Below are positions 1 through 6,400 of a stretch of 7,393 nt of DNA, one piece after another. The translations under genes were made by a program, and so were the position numbers. The DNA comes from an uncultured Clostridia bacterium (lineage in GTDB: Bacteria; Bacillota; Clostridia; TANB77; CAG-508). Within the stretch, counting starts at the first letter, position 1; the number at the start of each line of letters is the position of its first letter. The notes under the pieces are model-generated. The model searched no databases, was not told the DNA's origin, and saw only the letters and a program-made list of their open reading frames with translations. The stretch is taken from contig CAKPEG010000038.1 of NCBI GenBank assembly GCA_934149275.1, forward strand, positions 1-7,393. Reading direction: 5' to 3'.

Positions 1-438
1 TAAGTCTGCTCTACTTTCGTTGTCTGATGTATCTTTTTCATTAAATCCTGCTTCGTTTTCTGTAACAATACTTGCAATATTTTCTTTTGTTCCAATATTG
101 CTGTCTCCATTTTGCCATCCTAGAACTACTTGATATTCTCTGCTTTCTCCTGGTTTAATCTCATCCGTTTCAATACTTGCAGTAGTTTCATTTATTGTCC
201 ATCCTGGATTGTTCTCTGTTTTCATTGTCATTCCACTTGGTATGTTTTCTACAACATTTGCCTTACCAGTTAATTCGCTATCGTTTGTTACTTTTATTTT
301 ATAAACTACTTTTACATTTGCTGTTGATAATCCTTTTCTGTGTACTTCAACTTTTCCTAAGTTTCCGTTGATTTGTGTTTCTTGTCCATTTACAATTACG
401 CTTGCAATTGTTTTATCAACTTTCAAGTTGAATGTTAA
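1..438 (-). other. DUF11-like (isopeptide/Ig-like) membrane-proximal domain, partial
   Basis: Residues 2319-2464, cut by the left window edge. It reads LTFNLKVDKTIASVIVNGQE, then GKVEVHRKGLSTANVKVVYK, VTNDSELTGKANVVENIPSG, WTINETTASIET, IKPGESREYQVVLGW, and ENEAGFNEKDTSDNESRADL. The order 'V.YKI.VTN...L.G.A.V.ENIP.G' followed by 'I.PGES.EY.V.L' is the DUF11/conserved-repeat pattern seen near the C-terminus of wall-attached Firmicute proteins. From related proteins I expect only a short tail and an anchor further left. Asparagine codons here are 8 AAC to 9 AAT, unlike the N-terminal end (2 AAC to 15 AAT). Confidence 0.6.
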
Positions 439-3400
439 TTTTCTGTAGTAGTAATTTACGTATATTGTATCTTCTACAATTTCTTTGCCATTTTCATCTT
501 TTGTTACTGTAACAGTCATCTTGCCATCTTTGTTTTCTGGTACTTCTTTAATTTCGTAATACTTAATGTCTTTTTGTTCTGTTGTATACTCATCATTTTG
601 ATGTCCTGTAATTTCTACTTCATCTGCTAGTTTTGCTTTTGTATCTACGTCATAGTAATTTACTATAACTTTTGCTGGTCTTCTGTAATAGTAAATTACA
701 TCTATTGGCTCTGCTGTCATTGTTCCAGCTTTGTTTTCTGGTTCTTCAACTAGATCATATCCTAGTACATCTTTTGGTTCTGTCTTATACTCATCACCTT
801 CGTGTCCTTGGATATTGCCAGGAACATCTATTTCTTCTCCAGTTTCTTTGTCAACATATTTTATATTAACCTCTGTTTTCTTGATGTAATAATATGTTAC
901 TCTTGTTGGATCTATTGTCATTTTTCCTGTTGCATTTTCTGGATATTTTTCTTTTACTAGATCATATCCTGAAATGTTTTCTTCATGTGTTTCGTATGGA
1001 TCTCCTTCGTATCCTTCTTCTTTTGTTTCGTCTAATAATTGTTTTCCTGTCTTGATGTCTATGTGATTTACAATTACTCCACCTGATGTATGTACATAGT
1101 AGTATGTTACTTTGATATCTTCTTTAGTCATTGTACCGTCTGCGTTTGCTGGTACTTCTACTAATTTATAATCATCAAATAACTTTCTTTCTGTTGTGTA
1201 ATTATCACCTTCGTGTCCATCTTGTACTTCATCTTCTGTTAATCTGTTTCCTGTTGTCTTATCAATATACTCTGCAGTTACTTTTGTTCTGTAAATATAG
1301 TAGTAAATTACTTCAATTGGTTCAACTTTCATTGTTCCTTTACTATTTGATGGTAATTTTTCTTCTACTAAATCATATCCTTCAAATGTTCTTGATGGTA
1401 TATTATACTCATCTCCTTCATTTCCTTCGTGTACTGCGTTTGCTAGGATTTGTCCTGAGATTACATCTATGTGTTTCTCAATTACTCCTCCTGATACGTG
1501 AATATAATAGTATTTCAATACTTGTTCTTCTTTTGTCATCTTAACTGTCTTCTTAGCTGGTTCTTCAACTAATATATAGTTCTCGAAGTTCTTGCTTTCT
1601 GTTACAAATTCATCTCCTTCAAGTCCTTCCGTTGTTGATTCCTCTAAGATTTTTCCTGATATCTTGTCAATATATTGTACTGTCGCTTTTGTCTTATACA
1701 AGTAGTAGTAAGTTATTGTTATTGGTTCAACTTCGAATTTACCTCTCTCATTTCCTGTATGTTCTACTAATTGATATCCTTCAATATCTTTTGCTGATGT
1801 TTCATATAAGTCATCTACCTTACCATCTATCTTGTCTGCATCGGATAACTCTATGTTTGTACCCTTTTCTAAGTATCTTACATTAACTACTGCATCTTTT
1901 ACTCTATAGTAGTAAATTACTTCTATTGTTTCTTCTGTCATGCTTCCTTTTGCGTTATCTGGTATCGCTACTAATTCGTATTTTATTGGTATGTCTGTTG
2001 CTTTTTCTGTTGTGTACTTATCATCTACTCTACCGTCTATAATTACGTCTTCTGATAACTTATTTGTTGTATTTTCTTCATAGTAATGAACCATTACTTT
2101 TGTTGCTTTCTTTCTATAATAGTAGATTACTGTGATTTCCTCTTCTGTCATTGTTCCTGTTTTGTTTTCAGGTTCTGCAATTAATTCATATTTACTTGGT
2201 ACATCTTCAGCTAATTTTGTTTCATATTCATCAAATACTTTACCAGCTATTTCAACGTCTTCTGAAACTTTATTTGTTGTTCCTTCTTCATAGTAATGAA
2301 CAGTTACTTTTGCATCTTTCTTTGTGTAGTAAATGTTAATTACATTCTCTCCTGTTCCAATTATTAGTTTGTCTTTATCTACTGAATCATAATTATATCC
2401 ATAAATATTAATTACCTCATCCTCAGCATTTACAACGCTTTCATATGTCATTCCATCTTTGTCTTTTTGATCATGAATAACCTTGTTTGTATCTTTCTCT
2501 AAGTAATTTACTGTATAGCTTAAGTCTGTTCTCTTTGTGTAGTAAATATTAATTACGTTTTCACCTGTTGTTATTGTTAATGTTGCTTTGTCCACTGAAT
2601 CATACTTGTATCCATCAATGTCAATTACTTCATCTGCGCTTGTTACAACACTTTCGAATGTCATGTTTTCTTGAACTTTTTGATCATGTAATACTTTATT
2701 TGTGTCTTTCTCTAAGTAATTTACTTTATAACTTAAATCTGATTTCTTTGTATAATAAATATTTATAACGTTTTCACCTGTTGTTATTTTTAATGTATCT
2801 TTATCTACTGAATCATAATTATATCCATCAATTGCTATTATTTCATCACTTGATGTAACTTCTGAATCAAATGTCATTCCACCTTGCACTTTTTGATCAT
2901 GTAATACTTTATTTGTACCTTTTTCTAGGTAATTTACCTTATATGATAAATCATTACGTTTTGTATAGTAAATATTAATTACATTATCTTTTGTTCCAAT
3001 TGTTAATATTTCTTTATCATAACTATCAAATTTATATCCATCTATATCTATCTTCTCATCGCTTGATTTTACTGTGCTTCCATACACTAATGCTCCACCT
3101 TGTTTTGCATTATGTAATACATTATCTGTTCCTTTTTCTAAATAGTTTACTGTGTATGGATAATTCTTTAATTGATAATAATATGTTACAACTATTTGTT
3201 CTTTTGTCATTGTTCCAGCTTTATTGTCTGGTTCTTCTACTAGTTCATATTGCTCTGGTATATCGCCTGCTGCTGTTGTTGTATATTCATCATCAATTTG
3301 TCCGTTTATTGTTACATCAGCACTTAGACTTGTTGTTGTGTCTTTAATATAGTGATGTACTAATACTGATGTATCTTTTAATCTATAGTAATATGTTACT

Positions 3401-6400
3401 ACTATTTGATCTTCTGTCATTATTCCTGTTTTATTATCTGGCTCTTCTACTAAATCATAGTTTCCAAATAATAAGTCTGTTGATTCTACTGTTCTATATG
3501 TATCATCTACTTGTCCATTTATTGTTTCATCTGGACTTAAACTTGTTGTTGTTCCTTCTAAGTAATGATGTACTAGAACTGATGTATCTTTTAATCTGTA
3601 ATAATAAATTACTGTTATTCTATCTTCTGTCATTGTTCCTGTTGCATTTGTTGGAGTTCCAACTAATTCATACTTACTTGCAACATTTGTTGCTGGTGTT
3701 GTTGTATATGTATCATCTACTCTACCTATTATTTCAACATCTTCTGATACTTTTTCTGTTGTTCCTTCTTTATAATAATGAACGTCTACTCCTGTTTCTT
3801 TTAATCTGTAATAATATGTTACTACTGTTTGTTCAACTGTCATCATTCCAGCTTTATTATCTGGTTCTGCAACTAGTTCGTACTTACTTGTTATATCTGT
3901 TGCAACTGTTGTTGTATATTCGTCATCAACTTTACCATTTATAGTTACATCTGCACTTAAACTTTCTGATGTTCCTTCTTTGTAGTGATGTACTAATACT
4001 GATGTATCTTTTAATCTATAATAGTAGATTACTTCAATTTGATTTCTTGTCATCTTTCCATTTGCATTTGCTGGAATTGCTACTAATTCATACTTGTTAT
4101 CCACATTTCCAACACCAGTTGTGTAATTATCTCCAACTATTCCATCAAATTTTACATCTTCTACTAATTTCGTTGTTGTTCCTTCTAAATAATGATGTAC
4201 TACTACTGAAGTCGGTATTGTTTTATAGTAATAAATTACATCAATATTTCCATCAATATATGTTCCACTTGCATTATCTGGTTCTACTACTAATTCATAA
4301 CCTTCTGATATATCTGTTCTTGCCATACTTGCATACATATCTCCAACATTTCCTGTTTTTATTTCATCATTTGCTGTACTTCCATCTGATAACGGTACAG
4401 GTGTTGTTGTTCCTTCAACATAGTGATGGACTGTAACTGTTCCTGTTTTCTTCTCATTTGTAATTGTTATATCTTCACTTGTTGTTGCTTTACTAATTGT
4501 TATCTCAGTCGTTGGATTATCTGGTAATTTATATCCTTCTGGTGCTTCAATCTCTGTTACTTCATATCTTCCAGCCTCTAACTTTGTTTGTATCTTTCCG
4601 TTTGTATTTGTTGTATAATATAAGGCTTTTGTATATGTTAAATAATCTACACCATTTATTTTTATGCTGTTTACTGTAAATGTATCTGCTCCAGTGTTTC
4701 CACTATCATCTTTTATATATCCCAAATGTAAATAATATACTTTTCCTTTTGCAAGAGTTGTAGAATAATCTTTTGCACTTTGTGTTCCTGATATATACAC
4801 AAATCTTCCTGTAGAAGTATTATATGCAGGTGCTGTTTCTGCTTGCGTTATAGTTGCATATCCATAATCATAATTACTTTCACTTGATATTTCCGCATTT
4901 ACTGTAATTGTTGCATCTTCACTAGCTTTAGTCATATCTATTCTCATATATGAATTAGCCGTTGTGTTTGATTTATTTTGATTATTTGAAACATATTTTC
5001 CACTACTATTTTCAAAATAATATGTTCCATTATTTTGAATTTCTTCTGCTGTAATAACATCATTGTTTTTACTATCATCTTTACTTTTTATTGTAAATTT
5101 AGCTCCTTCAAGTGGTGTGGCTCCATCTGCTTGATATTTAATTAAATTTACATCTCTCGAAACTTTTTTATAATAGTAAGTTACTATTACTTCACTTCCA
5201 TTATACGTTCCATTGGCATTTGAAGGCGTTTCTGAAAGTTCATACTCATCACTTAACTTATCATCTGGTATTGCACTTGTTGTATAGTTCTCGCCTTCTT
5301 TACCGCTTCCAGTAACATCATCTGCAGTACCACCAGCTTTTAACGGAACTTTATCAGTTGTTCCTTCAATATAATGATGTACTGTTAGTGGTATTTGTTT
5401 TTCTACATAGTAATATGTAACTTCTGTCGTTCCTGTTTTATATTTTCCAACAGCATTTGCTGGCAATACAAATGCCCCATTTGAATCTTTTTCTAATTCA
5501 TATTTATCTAAGTCAAGTTTTGGATTTGTTGTATATGAATCACCTACATGTGCTCCAAAATTTTCATCATCAGCCAATTTAGTTGTTGTTCCTTTAATAT
5601 AATGATGTACTATCAATTTTGCTTTAGCTTCATCTTCAATTGTAAATTCATGTACTTCTCCATCTTTACCTCTAAATTCAACAATTATTGGTGTTTCATT
5701 TAACCAATATCCATCTGGCGCTTTTATTTCAGTAATTGTATATTTTCCAAATGGTATTTGTGTTATTGCTTGCCCTTCTGAATTAGTTTCCACTGTTGTA
5801 TGATATAGTTCAGAATCATTTAATGAAATATTAATACTGTTTACTGTAATTTTATCGTCTCCAGAACTTGTACTTGCATTTTTATAATATCCAAGATGTA
5901 AATAATACATTTTTCCACCTTGTAATACAGTTGTGTAATCTTTTGTACTTTGTGTTCCTGAAATATACACAAACCTTCCTGTTAAACTATTATAACTTGG
6001 TCTCGTTGTATTTTCTGTTACTGTTGCATAACCATAATCTGAACTTTCACTTGATACCTCTGCATTTACCGTTAAATTATATTTTCCTGTATAATTTGTT
6101 AAGTCAATTGGTATATATGAATTACAAACTGTACTGTCTTTTCCTTGATTTGTTGATTCATATTTGCCATTGTTGTTAGCAAAATTATATACATTTGTTG
6201 TTTTTGTTGCCTCATATAATTTTATACTATTTATAACTACTTGATCATCACCACTATCTCCACTACTATCTTTTCTATATCCTAAATGTAAATAATATTT
6301 TTTTCCACCCTCAAGTGTAGTTGAACTATAATCCTTTACACTTTGTGTTCCCGATATATACACAAATCTACCTGTAGTGCTGTCATATGTTGAAGCTGTT

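Noticed and set aside
3369..4436. Plus-strand open frames (for example 3369-3944, 3969-4436, 1131-1544) giving Leu/Tyr/His-rich products that look like membrane proteins
   Set aside because: They are the antisense reading of the repeat gene. Their Leu-rich content comes from the purine-rich coding strand read in reverse, they recur with the repeat period, and the minus strand has a continuous, domain-rich frame across all of them.
676..4440. Regular direct repeats resembling a CRISPR or other DNA repeat array
   Set aside because: The period is about 210 bases, a multiple of three, with variation mostly at protein-tolerant positions; it encodes tandem protein domains and has no short repeat/unique spacer pattern.
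4381..4440. Short TGT/ACA triplet runs (Thr-Thr-Thr) as phase-variable repeats
   Set aside because: The runs are only 3-4 units and in triplets, so length change would add or remove a threonine, not switch the frame.
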